A DNA stretch of 64,000 nucleotides from CBDFGQ01 sp965247295 (GCA_965247295.1 CBDFGQ010000001.1:60674-124673); one strand, 5' to 3'; positions 53,355 through 62,516 are shown, numbered from the stretch's first letter. A program made the numbers and translations. Notes: generated by a model from the sequence alone, not told the origin.

Positions 53355-54178
53355 TTATGTCTGCTTCTGCGGATGGATTCGCCCGTGGTGGATGTCCATG
53401 TGACACGTCCGGCAGACCGCAAGGGTCTTTCGTTTCCGCGCCGCCATGAGTTGTACCCACTTGGGCTTTTCCCGTTGGCCTTTCACGTTCAGGTCGCGAA
53501 GTGCGCGGATGTGGTGAATTTCTACCTTCACCGTTGAGTCGCACATCTCGCATTTGTCCGCTAGGAGCCGTTTGACAAGCTCGTTGCGGCCAGCCCTGTA
53601 CCGCTGAGGCTGTTGGTCTACGAGAACTGCCTGCCGTTGCCGTTTCAGGGGGATGCCACCGAAATATGCCACGCGAGGTGGCTTGCCGTTGTCCCGTTGC
53701 TTGACGACCTTGAGACAGATGCGCGGCCCGTGCTCGGTTTCCACGACGCTCTTGTATTGGCGTTGCATCTTCCGTGCAGTGGACTTGTGCTTTGCCGCAA
53801 GGGTCCGTGCCAGCGACATCTCCATGACCCCTCGCAGTCTTCCCAAGTGAGAGACGTTGTAGGCCAGAAGGTAGTAGTTGACGACGCCCCGGAACTCCGA
53901 CTGGTACTGTGCCACGATGGAGAAATCTTCATCGTGAATCAGGTAGTTGCGGTGTGCCGGTTTGCCTTTGCGCATGTAGGCTTGGCAATGGTGCTCGATG
54001 ACGTTGGCGGGAACCCGCAATCCGATTTGACCGTTGACCCTGCGCCGACCGTTGCGGTCATGCTTGTCGTCGGCCTGTTGGTTTACGAGTTCGTAGCCGA
54101 GGAACCGCGCCGCCTGGCTGGTGGCGTGGGTTATGAGAGTTTTCTCCCTGGATAGCTCCAGCTTGAGCTGGGACCGGC
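53355..54178 (-). pseudogene. Truncated group II intron reverse transcriptase
   Basis: The C-terminal half of a group II reverse transcriptase, about 270 residues. It begins in the frame around LKLELSREKTLITHATSQAA, has lost the YADD domain, and keeps the maturase region and HNH part (CEMCDSTVKVEIHHIRALRD, CRTCHMDIHHGR). It is close to the corresponding part of the intact protein, with the same motif spacing. It cannot be an active reverse transcriptase. Confidence 0.85.
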
Positions 54179-54463
54179 TCACAACCCGAAGCTCCGTGAC
54201 AAAAAATCCCGTTCCACCTTGAGCTGCCCAATCTGTTGGTAGAGCTGGGCAGTGAGGACCTCTTGGTCCTTCTCCTGGCGTCCAGCACCATTTTCAAAGA
54301 GGTGCGGCGCCCCCTGAGTCAAGGCCTTCTTCCAGGCATGGATCTGGCTCGGGTGGACTTCAAACCGGCTGGCCAGCTCTGCAATGGTGTGCTCCCCCTG
54401 GAGCGCGGCCAAAGCCACTTTGGCCTTGAAGACTGGGCTGTGCTTCTTACGTGTTTGCTTCAT
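54179..54463 (-). CDS. IS3-family transposase OrfA
   Basis: A 94-residue helix-turn-helix OrfA. It begins MKQTRKKHSPVFKAKVALAA, continues GEHTIAELASRFEVHPSQIH, and ends in a leucine-rich coiled coil up to KVERDFLSRSFGL. It is full length, but the frameshift partner orfB is absent, so it cannot make a transposase. Confidence 0.88.
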   Translation of the reverse strand: MKQTRKKHSPVFKAKVALAALQGEHTIAELASRFEVHPSQIHAWKKALTQGAPHLFENGAGRQEKDQEVLTAQLYQQIGQLKVERDFLSRSFGL

Positions 54464-54542
54464 GTCCTGCTCCTTGTTTCCGTCCTATTTTAGGAGCGGG
54501 ACTCTCTCTTAGCCACCTGTCCGAATTTTGGGGTCCACCTCA
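54179..54542 (-). mobile_element. IS3-family insertion sequence remnant
   Basis: One end of an IS3-like element. On the minus strand the terminal repeat starts TGAGGTGGACCCCAAAATTC at 54542, followed by orfA. The orfB (DDE integrase) part is missing, and the sequence runs from the orfA stop directly into the intron remnant. The IS therefore suffered a deletion that also removed the 5' part of the intron. Confidence 0.85.
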
Positions 54543-54626
54543 GTGTGCCCCCGTTGATACGGCCTGACCATCGGGTAACACAGGTCTCTTCATGGGCAGC
54601 TGATCGGGCCTAGGTGAAGCCGTCGA

Positions 54627-55466
54627 CTATTTCCACCACAGCCCTAGGGTCCATACCCGGCGGACCCACCGCACCAGTGCCCGTCTTGCCCGCTCCCTCT
54701 GGATGTTTGCTAGCGCCCTCTCTCTCCAGTCCAGCTCCGCTCCCCTGGTGAAGTCGTCCAGGGGAGATGACCCTGGCGGCAGAGTCAGCTTGTACTCACC
54801 AAGCATGGCGATCTCCAACTCCATGATCCGCTGCCGGGTCTTGACCTGGGTGAGCTTGGTGCCGACTGCTCGCTCCTTCATCAGCCGCCGCCACTCCTCC
54901 ACCAGAGGCATTCCAGAACCGTAGGACAGATCCTCGCCGGGATGCGGCTCCTTGCTGATCACGCCGAAGCCGAAGTAGCTACTGTGATAAACGCGCCTAG
55001 CCTCCCTCCCTGACTCGACGGCCCTTGGCTCCACATCCTCCGGTTTCTTCTCTCTAGCTTGCTCCAGCCGAGTGAGCCTGCCGTTCATCTCTCTCAATGC
55101 CTGGGCGAATCCGTCCAGCCTCCGATCCACTTCTGTCCACGCTTCTGCGGTATGAGCTTCCTGAGCGCTGCGGACCTCCTTCTCCAACGCCTCCATACGC
55201 CGCTCCATCCCCTCAGTTCTCTGCTCCCGCGAGTCGTTGCCCTCTCGCTGGGAGGCCCCCGTGCCAACCTCGGACCCCAGCCCCCGCTCCATCGCCTCGC
55301 GAACCCGCCAGGAAAGGCTTCCCCCTTCCATGCTCGCAGCCACCGTCCTGGGGTCTATGTTCAGAGTCGTCGCCGCTCCGCGGACGCCTCTCTGCTTCAC
55401 CAGCTCACGCAGCAACGCCATGAGCCGCTGATCGGACATCTCCTCCATGCTGTCGCCCTTTTCCAT
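54627..55466 (-). CDS. Coiled-coil protein with an N-terminal HTH-like region
   Basis: About 279 residues, unknown. The N terminus (LRELVKQRGVRGAATTLNID, then RTVAASMEGG) has the form of a DNA-binding helix-turn-helix. A long Glu/Arg-rich coiled coil follows (ALEKEVRSAQEAHTAEAW and onward). Near residue 190 it has YFGFGVISKEPHPGED and a WRR-rich C terminus. ATG 55466 has GGGAGAG upstream; ATGs at 55487 and 55529 are in frame. It is divergent from the coupling-ATPase gene, and may regulate or bind the shared intergenic region. Confidence 0.55.
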   Translation of the reverse strand: MEKGDSMEEMSDQRLMALLRELVKQRGVRGAATTLNIDPRTVAASMEGGSLSWRVREAMERGLGSEVGTGASQREGNDSREQRTEGMERRMEALEKEVRSAQEAHTAEAWTEVDRRLDGFAQALREMNGRLTRLEQAREKKPEDVEPRAVESGREARRVYHSSYFGFGVISKEPHPGEDLSYGSGMPLVEEWRRLMKERAVGTKLTQVKTRQRIMELEIAMLGEYKLTLPPGSSPLDDFTRGAELDWRERALANIQRERARRALVRWVRRVWTLGLWWK

Positions 55467-55557
55467 GATTGACTCTCCCGATTCCATTTGGGCAGCCCCG
55501 ATGCAATCGGTGCCTTCCGCCGGAGCCACCGTTCAACGACCCCCACCTCTTCCCGCA

Positions 55558-55784
55558 TGCAACTTGCAAAAAAGACCTGAGTTTTGCACATTCTCCATGC
55601 AACGCCCCCTTAACCCAAAATAACCCAAAGTGCTTGCAAAGATGACGCTGTCATCATCCTGTAGGGGCTGAATCCCTTCTAAAATGGCCTCTTTCACGAC
55701 TCGACGTGCAACTTGCAACAAAACTCATTTCTCTGTACAGCCCCCTGACCTCAACAGGGGCTCCGATGCCTAATGGCCCTTGCA
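55558..55784. repeat. Cluster of TTGCAA/TGCAA motifs, iteron-like
   Basis: In the gap between two divergent genes the motif recurs: TGCAACTTGCAA at 55558-55569 and again at 55707-55718, TTGCA at 55584-55588, TGCAA at 55598-55602, TTGCAA at 55634-55639 and TTGCA at 55780-55784. Two identical 12-mers and four further copies in about 230 bases are far above chance in a 60 percent GC region. They may be iterons of an origin or operators of the divergent promoters. Confidence 0.5.
55611..55630. repeat. Tandem decamer TAACCCAAAA / TAACCCAAAG
   Basis: Two adjacent 10-base units that differ only in the last base, in an AT-richer stretch of the same intergenic region. Confidence 0.55.
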
Positions 55785-55821
55785 TCTGGAGATTGAATGG
55801 CTCACACTACTCTATAAGAAC

Positions 55822-55839
55822 ACATGTTCTCTCACATGT
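55822..55839 (+). promoter_or_regulatory. Two ACATGT palindromes before the coupling-ATPase leader
   Basis: ACATGT stands at 55822-55827 and at 55834-55839, 12 bases apart. They lie just after a TATAAG (55813-55818) that could be a -10 box, and just before the AGGAGGT of the leader ORF. This is where a repressor would bind. Confidence 0.4.
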
Positions 55840-55854
55840 CCAGGAGGTGACGAC

Positions 55855-55947
55855 ATGGTCCTGCCATCGACTGGCCGACCAACACAGCGAAATCATGAGA
55901 ACGAGTACCCGCTAACAGAATCGAGATACGAGGAGGACTCACTGTGA
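55855..55947 (+). CDS. 30-residue leader ORF coupled to the coupling ATPase
   Basis: ATG at 55855 with AGGAGGT at 55842-55848. The product is MVLPSTGRPTQRNHENEY followed by PLTESRYEEDSL. Its TGA (55945-55947) overlaps the GTG start of the next gene (GTGA), so translation of the ATPase is probably coupled to it. It has no hydrophobic stretch and no known family; it may be regulatory only. Confidence 0.5.
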   Translation: MVLPSTGRPTQRNHENEYPLTESRYEEDSL

Positions 55948-58556
55948 AACTGAATCCCATTAGTTGGCTATCCAACCGATCTACACGCAAGGCCCCTGTG
56001 CTTCTGTCGGTGACGTCGCCGAGGACCGGAGAGCGCACCCTGTTGGGGGTGGAGAACTTCCTCAGGTCCATCGCCATTCCCGAGCCCTTCTCCCTGGAGC
56101 TGGCGGGGGACATGGACGGCGTGACCCTGATGGCCCGGTGCCGGGACAAGGAGGTGGTCCAGAATCAGATATCGATTCACTACCCCCAGGCCCGCATCGC
56201 CGAGGTGCCCCCAGAGGAGGAGCCCCTGCGTCTGGAAGAGGATGATGAGGCCTGGGGAATGAGCCTGAGGGTGCAAGGCCCTCCCTATGTTCCCCTGAGG
56301 ACCTTCCGGGACGACGACCTTTTGGACCCCGGCTCAGACCCCATCCTCGCCCTCCTGGGGACGATGGCGTCGCTGCGCCCTGGAGAGCGCATGGTGGCCA
56401 GACTGGTGCTGTCCTCCCTGGGACCAGACTGGTCTCAGCCCTACCTGGACAAGGCTCTGCCGAAACCGGTGACCGAGCGAAGGGACGCCTCCTACACCTA
56501 CCAGACCAAGCCTCTGCAGACCGACGGCGCACTGATGGCCGTCCTGGGTTTGATAGCCCTGGGGTCCTTGCAGGGCTACTTCTGGATGCAGGGCGGGGAG
56601 CTGTGGAAGACGATACTCTTGGGCATCGGAGTAGTCGCCGGGACCGTGGCGGCGGGCTGGGGATGGTGGCGTTGGAAGAAGCGGCGTTCCCGCGTCTACG
56701 ACCCCATACTGGTCAAGGAGAAGGTCTCCAGCCTGGCCTTCGACTCCCTCCTCCAGGTCACTGCCATCCTCCCCAAGAGTGATGGAAAGGAGCGGGCCAA
56801 GGCGCTCCTGGAGTCGGTGGCGGCAGCCTACCGCCACTACGACAACCTCGCAGGAGCCCACTTCAAGGTGAGCAAGATCAGGCAGGTGGTTCCCACTGCT
56901 TCCTTTCACATCCCCGGCCCAGGGATCTTCGGGTCGAGAACCATATTGGGCGTGAGGGAGGTGGCCTCTCTATGGCACCCGCTCGGGGCCAGGGACGACA
57001 CCCCCCTTGTGGCGCGCTCGGGGGCCAAGGTGCTCCTGCCTTCCTCCGGGGGAGTGAGGGAGGGAGCCCTCATAGGCCACTCCACCGCAGGGACGGCCCA
57101 AAGGGACATCCGCTTTCCCGACGACCTGCTGCGCCGCCACCACCTCTACGTGGCAAGGACCCGCATGGGCAAGTCCACCCTCATGCACCACATCGTCTCC
57201 CACAAGCTCCAGCAGAAGGCCGAGGGGAAGGACTCCGACGCCATCGTGGTCATCGATCCCCATGCGGACCTCGTTGAAGGGCTGCTCAACCAGGTGCCAG
57301 AATCCCTGGTGGACCGAGTACGCCTCATAGACCTGGCAGACGACCGGAACGCTCCCGGCATCAACCTCCTGGACACCAGGGTCTTCTCCGACAGGGACCG
57401 CACCGCCGACTCGGTGGTGCGGATAGCCAAGGGGTTGTGGGAGCAGTGGGGACCCAGGATGCAGTCCATCCTGGAGCAAACGGTGAAGAGCCTTCACGAG
57501 GCCAACGAGCACCCTTCAACCGACGCCTACGAGCAGTACACTATCCTGGACGGGCTGAAACTGCTTTCGGACGACAAGTTCAGAAGCCGGGTCTTGGCCA
57601 AGGTCAGCGACCCCTACCTGCTGGAGTGGTGGGGCCGGGACTTCCGTAGCTGGCACCGCCAGTACAAGGCCGATGCCCTGGCCCCCGTACAGACCCGGTT
57701 GTCCTACTACGCCTCATCACGGAAGGCCAGGGCCATCCTGGGCCAGTCCCGCTCCACCATCGACATGCGCCGAGTGATCCAAGATGGTGGCGTGCTCCTG
57801 GTCTCCACCTCCCAGGGGACGGCTGGCAGGGACGTATCGGCGCTGGTGGGAGCTTCCATCCTGAACCTGGTGGACGGCGTGATACGGGAGCAGGGGAGCG
57901 TGCCTATAGGTCAAAGGAGAGGTGTGCTGGTAGTGGTGGATGAGATGCAGTCCATGCCGGGGGTGGACTACGAGACCATGCTCTCCGAGCTGGGGAAGTT
58001 CGGGGCTTCATTCATCCTGGCAACCCAGAGCCTGGCCAAGCTCTCCGACCTCTCCCGCACCATGCAGGACACCCTGCTGGCCAACATCGGCTGCCTGGCC
58101 GTCTTCCAGGTGGCCGGAGCCGACGCTCGAACCCTGGTTTGGGAGCTGGGCAAGGACCGGGTCTCCGAGGATGACATCACCTCCCTGCCGGTGCACCAGT
58201 GCTACGTCCGAGGCACCGTGGGGGAGGAGCGGATGCCGGCATTCTCAATGAAGGTGCGCAAGCCCGATGAGGGTGAACCCGAGATCGCCGTCCGCATTCG
58301 AGCGGCCGCATCTTCCTACACCACCCCAGTGAAGGAGACCGCCACCAAAGAGGCGGAGTCGGAGGTGTTGGTGGAGAAGTACAGAGCGGGCATAGAGGCC
58401 CTTGAGAAAGGTGAAGCCCCGAAGTCCAGTAATGGCGCTGCCCCAAAACCAGCCAAGCGGCGCAGGCAGCGCACCCGTAAGCCCAAGGATGATGTTGGAC
58501 AGGAAGCGGAGGCCACCGAAGAGGACGTCTCTTCTGGTGTCGAGGAAGGGCAATGA
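55944..58556 (+). CDS. VirD4/TraG-like conjugative coupling ATPase
   Basis: A large P-loop ATPase of 870 residues related to type IV coupling proteins and the TraM-recognition/TraD family, which link DNA to the conjugative channel. Two hydrophobic segments lie near residues 195-240. Walker A is ARTRMGKSTLMHH at about residue 405; Walker B is VLVVVDEMQSMPG at about 661; FILATQSLAKLSDLS follows. The C terminus is a lysine/arginine-rich tail. The start is the GTG at 55944 with GAGGAGGAC upstream. The next gene overlaps by four bases (ATGA). Confidence 0.85.
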   Translation: MKLNPISWLSNRSTRKAPVLLSVTSPRTGERTLLGVENFLRSIAIPEPFSLELAGDMDGVTLMARCRDKEVVQNQISIHYPQARIAEVPPEEEPLRLEEDDEAWGMSLRVQGPPYVPLRTFRDDDLLDPGSDPILALLGTMASLRPGERMVARLVLSSLGPDWSQPYLDKALPKPVTERRDASYTYQTKPLQTDGALMAVLGLIALGSLQGYFWMQGGELWKTILLGIGVVAGTVAAGWGWWRWKKRRSRVYDPILVKEKVSSLAFDSLLQVTAILPKSDGKERAKALLESVAAAYRHYDNLAGAHFKVSKIRQVVPTASFHIPGPGIFGSRTILGVREVASLWHPLGARDDTPLVARSGAKVLLPSSGGVREGALIGHSTAGTAQRDIRFPDDLLRRHHLYVARTRMGKSTLMHHIVSHKLQQKAEGKDSDAIVVIDPHADLVEGLLNQVPESLVDRVRLIDLADDRNAPGINLLDTRVFSDRDRTADSVVRIAKGLWEQWGPRMQSILEQTVKSLHEANEHPSTDAYEQYTILDGLKLLSDDKFRSRVLAKVSDPYLLEWWGRDFRSWHRQYKADALAPVQTRLSYYASSRKARAILGQSRSTIDMRRVIQDGGVLLVSTSQGTAGRDVSALVGASILNLVDGVIREQGSVPIGQRRGVLVVVDEMQSMPGVDYETMLSELGKFGASFILATQSLAKLSDLSRTMQDTLLANIGCLAVFQVAGADARTLVWELGKDRVSEDDITSLPVHQCYVRGTVGEERMPAFSMKVRKPDEGEPEIAVRIRAAASSYTTPVKETATKEAESEVLVEKYRAGIEALEKGEAPKSSNGAAPKPAKRRRQRTRKPKDDVGQEAEATEEDVSSGVEEGQ

Positions 58557-60205
58557 CAGGAAAGGATTCCTATTTGGACACCCTGCGGTGCCTGGCCTCC
58601 ATGCCCTTTCTTGACCGTCTGGAGTTGGCGGCCCTGTCCAGCAGGGCTGACCGCACCACCTACAACGCCGTAGCCGACCTGGAGCGTCGGCGGTTGGCAG
58701 CTTCCCTTCCCCATGCTACAGACCTACTGAGGACGACGCAGCGATTCTACGTTACCGCAGCAGGGCTTCGGCACCTGGCATCGGCGGATGGTATGAGCCT
58801 GGACCGGTTGCTTCACGTCTATCCCGTCTCCGCCCAGTGGCGGCGCATCCTGCTGGAAAGGCTGGACGCGGTAGCGGTGATCTACCGGCTGGCAGCGACA
58901 ACCGCTGACGAGGAAGGTGACATAGCCTTTAGATGGTATCGGACAGGGCCGCTGGATGCCGCCCTATCACTGCCTGGTGGACGGACTATTGGCATCGTGA
59001 GGCAGGGAGCCACCGCCGACAGGACGGCCTTCGCCAAGCGGCTCTGGAGGCTGCGGGAGGGGCCTTTGCCCGGGGCCGTCCTTCTATTGGCTCCCGACGC
59101 TGCGCGTCTTCACCACGCCCGGAGGTTGCTTGCCGGACTCCCCACGGCGGCCTTTCTAGCCCAAGAGGAGGATGCGGCCCTGGCCGGTTGCGACGATCCC
59201 GTATGGCATCCCCCGTCCATCGCCGCCTCCCTCGACCTCCGCTACATCCTGTCACGCATGAGTCAAGGCGGCACGTTTCCAGCGGACTCTGAGCTCTCGC
59301 GGGTTACCATTCCCCAGGACATCGCCCTGGATGGCCAAGGGGGAGCTGTCTCCGACCACCTGCTGCCCGCCCTGCTAAAGCCTGCCGAGAAACGCACCTT
59401 GGACATCCTCTCCGACTGGCCCTGGATCACTTCGGTAGATCTGTGTCAGTTGCTGGGCTTCTCTAAAGCTCGGCTGTCCCAGGTCGTGGTTCCCTTGGAA
59501 AGGGCTGGGCTAGTACGGAGACCCTTTGCCGAGGGACGCCGCCTTGCCTTGACCGATAGCGCCATCGACCTCCTGGCCCGCAGGGACCGCGCCGCCGTGG
59601 GCGCGGCCAGGAAGCGCTGGAGTACTACGGGCCTCGACTCACAGTCTCCCACGGACTGGCGTAGGGTTTCGGGAAGGCGAAGCCGCCAGCTCCTCAGGAA
59701 CATCGATCACACCGACGCCGTGCACGGGTTCGTTGCGACCCTGGCCGAGCAAGCCAGATCCCAAGGCTGGGAGGTCGCGCAGCTGGACCCCCCTGGACGG
59801 GCAGCCAGGTACTTCAGGTATGGTGACAATCTGCGTTCCATTCACCCCGACGCATTCGGAATCCTGCGCAAGGGCGACTATACGTGGCCCTTCTTCCTGG
59901 AGTGGGAGCGCCGGGCGGTGAGGCCCACTACCATGGTGGCACGGCTAGCTCCCTATCTTCGTTACTACTCGTCACACCGGCCCACCGACGACCACGGCAC
60001 GCAGCCCATCGTCCTCGTGGTCTTCCACGACGACTTGGCAGAGACCCACTTCCTACGGGTGGCCAGGAAGGAGATGGAGCACGCCAGGGTCAGGGTGCCG
60101 CTTTGGGTATCCCACAGGAGGTCCTTGGAGGAGTTGGGACCTTTGGGACGGGCTTGGCGCACACCCGATAGCTGGGAGCCTACCTATGCTCTTGGGGGAG
60201 GGTGA
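58553..60205 (+). CDS. Replication-relaxation family protein
   Basis: A 550-residue protein of the Replic_Relax family, found on conjugative elements of Gram-positive and Chloroflexota type and thought to act in DNA relaxation/replication initiation. Winged-helix segments occur at both ends of the protein; near residue 280 LPALLKPAEKRTLDILSDWP and the following LLGFSKARLSQVVVPLERA form a second one. The family core is NIDHTDAVHGFVATLAEQAR, then YFRYGDNLRSIHPDAFGI and WPFFLEWERRAVRPTTMV. It is the second gene of the VirD4-like operon. Confidence 0.8.
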   Translation: MTGKDSYLDTLRCLASMPFLDRLELAALSSRADRTTYNAVADLERRRLAASLPHATDLLRTTQRFYVTAAGLRHLASADGMSLDRLLHVYPVSAQWRRILLERLDAVAVIYRLAATTADEEGDIAFRWYRTGPLDAALSLPGGRTIGIVRQGATADRTAFAKRLWRLREGPLPGAVLLLAPDAARLHHARRLLAGLPTAAFLAQEEDAALAGCDDPVWHPPSIAASLDLRYILSRMSQGGTFPADSELSRVTIPQDIALDGQGGAVSDHLLPALLKPAEKRTLDILSDWPWITSVDLCQLLGFSKARLSQVVVPLERAGLVRRPFAEGRRLALTDSAIDLLARRDRAAVGAARKRWSTTGLDSQSPTDWRRVSGRRSRQLLRNIDHTDAVHGFVATLAEQARSQGWEVAQLDPPGRAARYFRYGDNLRSIHPDAFGILRKGDYTWPFFLEWERRAVRPTTMVARLAPYLRYYSSHRPTDDHGTQPIVLVVFHDDLAETHFLRVARKEMEHARVRVPLWVSHRRSLEELGPLGRAWRTPDSWEPTYALGGG

Positions 60206-60302
60206 AGAGAGTCACCAAACAGGTTGGTCATCTGGATCATCTTCCCCAATCATGGCAAATATGGTATGATGTACTAAACATGGAATTCATATGAGGTAAG
60301 CC

Positions 60303-60518
60303 ATGCGAATATCCGAAAGAGGGCAGATCACCATCCCTAAGAGACTGAGAGATCGCTTTGGTATGAATCAAGATGTCGAGGTGGAGATCACGCCAACCGA
60401 GGATGGACTACTCATCCAGAAGCGGGCAGCATCCAAGCATCCCGTGGAGAGGGTCAGTGGGATCCTCGACGGGGCTGTCGATGTAGACCAGTACATAGAA
60501 GAGATCAGGGGAAGGTGA
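60303..60518 (+). CDS. VapB-type antitoxin (AbrB/SpoVT swapped-hairpin fold)
   Basis: A 71-residue antitoxin. The N-terminal RISERGQITIPKRLRDRFG is an AbrB-like DNA-binding segment; the C terminus (ILDGAVDVDQYIEEIRGR) would wrap the toxin. It overlaps the PIN gene by four bases (GTGA at 60515), the usual VapBC arrangement with the antitoxin first. A TATGAT at 60265-60270 may be the -10 box. Confidence 0.85.
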   Translation: MRISERGQITIPKRLRDRFGMNQDVEVEITPTEDGLLIQKRAASKHPVERVSGILDGAVDVDQYIEEIRGR

Positions 60519-60910
60519 TAACGTCAGTCGACACCAACGTCTTGCTGGACGTATTCGTATCCGATGCGCCGCACCACTCCCAATCGCAGGAGTGGCTTAC
60601 GCACGCCTACGATAGAGGAGCTATCCTCGTCTGCGATGTGGTCTATGCAGAGCTGGTTCCGGCCTTCGGTGACCGCTCCTCTTTGGATGGAGCGCTGCGG
60701 GAGATCAACGCAACGATTTCGCCCATTGACACCGATATCGCATATGAAGCTGGACTCCGGTGGTTGCAATATCGACAGGCTGGTGGGCCGAGAGGCCGGA
60801 TCATCTCCGACTTCCTGATAGGTGCCCATGCGTTTGCCAATGCCGACACCTTTCTGACCAGGGATCGTGGCTTCTACGCCACCTACTTCCCAGAGTTGCA
60901 AAAACCTTAG
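60515..60910 (+). CDS. VapC-type PIN-domain RNase toxin
   Basis: A 131-residue PIN nuclease, the toxin of a type II pair. The metal-binding acidic residues are in place: Asp6 (SVDTNVLLDV), Glu46 (VVYAELVPAF), Asp99 (IISDFLIGAHAF) and Asp117 (FLTRDRGFY). VapC toxins cut tRNA or rRNA. It starts at a GTG overlapping the antitoxin stop. Confidence 0.88.
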   Translation: MITSVDTNVLLDVFVSDAPHHSQSQEWLTHAYDRGAILVCDVVYAELVPAFGDRSSLDGALREINATISPIDTDIAYEAGLRWLQYRQAGGPRGRIISDFLIGAHAFANADTFLTRDRGFYATYFPELQKP

Positions 60911-60929
60911 CCATCAGGAGAACTCAATC

Positions 60930-62516
60930 ATGAAACATAAACAAGCCCTCACACCAGCAGCCCTCTACGCCAGGGTGTCCAGTGACCGGCAGGACGTGGA
61001 CCTCTCGATAGCCGCCCAACTCCGGGCGCTCAGGAACTACGCCCAGGCCAATGGCTACATTGTTGCACGAGAATACGTCGACGAGGCCGAGAGCGGGCGC
61101 GTCGCCGACCGGCCCCAGTTCCGCATGATGATAGAGGAGGGGAGCAAGCCCAATGCCCCCTTCCAAGAGATTCTAGTGTGGAAGTTCTCCCGGTTCACCC
61201 GCAAGCGGGAGCATGCTGTGGCCTTCAAGTCCATGCTGCGTAGGAAGGGTGTCAGGGTAGTCTCCATCACCGAGCACGCCGACGACTCCCCTACTGGCAA
61301 GCTCATGGAAGCCATCATCGAGAGCGTGGACGAATTTTACTCGGAGAATCTTGCCCAGGAGGTCACACGGGGTATGCGGGAGGCCGCGTCACGGGGCTTC
61401 TTCCTGGGTTCCAAGGCTCCCTTCGGATACAAGCGGGTCAAAGTATCCGACGGGGCAAAGGAGCGTCCTACGTTGAAGCTTGACCCCGCCACGGCTCCGA
61501 TAGTGAGGGAGGTGTTCGAGAGTTCTCTCATGGGTAACGGCCTGAAGGAGATATGCAAGGAGCTGAACGAGCGGGGCATCACCAATAAGGGATGGCGCTG
61601 GCACAAGACCGGCCTTCACTACCTGCTGACCAACGAAGCCTACACAGGGACTTCGGTCTGGGGCAGAACGACGAAGGGTGACAAGGAGCCCGACCCTGTA
61701 CGAGTGGAGGGAGCTTGGGAGGCACTGGTCTCAAGAGACTTGTTCGAGAACGTGCAGCAGGGCCTAAAGGAACGCGCGCCGAAAGTGCAGAGACCGGCCC
61801 GCGTGGGGAGCAAGTTCCTGTTGAGTGGGTTGCTGCTCTGTGGTACCTGCGGCAAGCCCTACATCGGCCAGGGAGCCAAGAGCGGTCAGTACGGCTACTA
61901 CGTCTGCGGCACCCTTCACCGGCAAGGGGCAGGAACCTGCCAAGCCAGCTACCTGAACGCTCCCAAAGTGGAGGGCTTCGTCATCGACAAGATTAAAGAG
62001 CGCATCCTCACCGACGAGACCATCACTGAGCTGGTAACCATCGTCGCCGAAGAGATAGACGCCATGGCCGGGGAGCTTGACGGAAGACTCGGGGCTGTCG
62101 AGGCCGAGCTTGGAGATGTTGAGAGCAGGCTGGGGAACTTATACGAAGCCCTGGAGACCAAGCATCTGACTTTGGAGGCCCTCTCGCCCCGCATTCTGGC
62201 CCTGAAGCATCGCCAGGACCAGCTCACGGCAGCCAGGGAAGAAGCAGAAAGCCAACTGGAGCAGAGAAGGGTCGATCTGCCAGACACCAAGGAGATCAAG
62301 GGGTACGTCGAGGACCTCCGCACGTGTCTGCAAGAAGGAACGATGCTAGAGCGAAAAGCCCTCATTCGAAACTTCGTGAAGGGCATCGAAATCGTTGGCG
62401 ACGAAGCTACCCTTACCTACACGATACCCATGCCAAGGGATGGTGTGACCAGTGAGGGGGCCTCGGTTCTTGATTTCGTCCAGTCCTTCAGGTCGGTGGT
62501 CTCCGCCAGGTCGTAG
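60930..62516 (+). CDS. Large serine recombinase (first)
   Basis: A 528-residue site-specific recombinase of the large serine (resolvase/invertase) class. Residues ALYARVSSDRQDVDLSIAAQ hold the nucleophile serine (Ser17), followed by FSRFTRKREHAVAFKSMLRR. A recombinase domain follows, then a zinc ribbon with LLCGTCGKPYIGQGAKSG and YYVCGTLHRQG, then a coiled coil and the conserved LTYTIPMPRDGV. After GASVLDFVQS the last nine residues look foreign, as they are the antisense of the second recombinase gene. ATG 60930 follows CAGGAG. Confidence 0.9.
   Translation: MKHKQALTPAALYARVSSDRQDVDLSIAAQLRALRNYAQANGYIVAREYVDEAESGRVADRPQFRMMIEEGSKPNAPFQEILVWKFSRFTRKREHAVAFKSMLRRKGVRVVSITEHADDSPTGKLMEAIIESVDEFYSENLAQEVTRGMREAASRGFFLGSKAPFGYKRVKVSDGAKERPTLKLDPATAPIVREVFESSLMGNGLKEICKELNERGITNKGWRWHKTGLHYLLTNEAYTGTSVWGRTTKGDKEPDPVRVEGAWEALVSRDLFENVQQGLKERAPKVQRPARVGSKFLLSGLLLCGTCGKPYIGQGAKSGQYGYYVCGTLHRQGAGTCQASYLNAPKVEGFVIDKIKERILTDETITELVTIVAEEIDAMAGELDGRLGAVEAELGDVESRLGNLYEALETKHLTLEALSPRILALKHRQDQLTAAREEAESQLEQRRVDLPDTKEIKGYVEDLRTCLQEGTMLERKALIRNFVKGIEIVGDEATLTYTIPMPRDGVTSEGASVLDFVQSFRSVVSARS

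Larger units (their letters stand above)
53250..54178 (-). mobile_element. 3' remnant of a second, related group II intron
   Basis: Only the 3' end is left: the last part of the reverse transcriptase, domain V and the terminal sequence. The last hundred or so bases match the first intron closely and end at the same base (GTAGGGTAGG on the + strand begins at 50532 and at 53250). The 5' part has been lost and replaced by an IS3 fragment; the joint is near 54175-54180. Confidence 0.85.
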
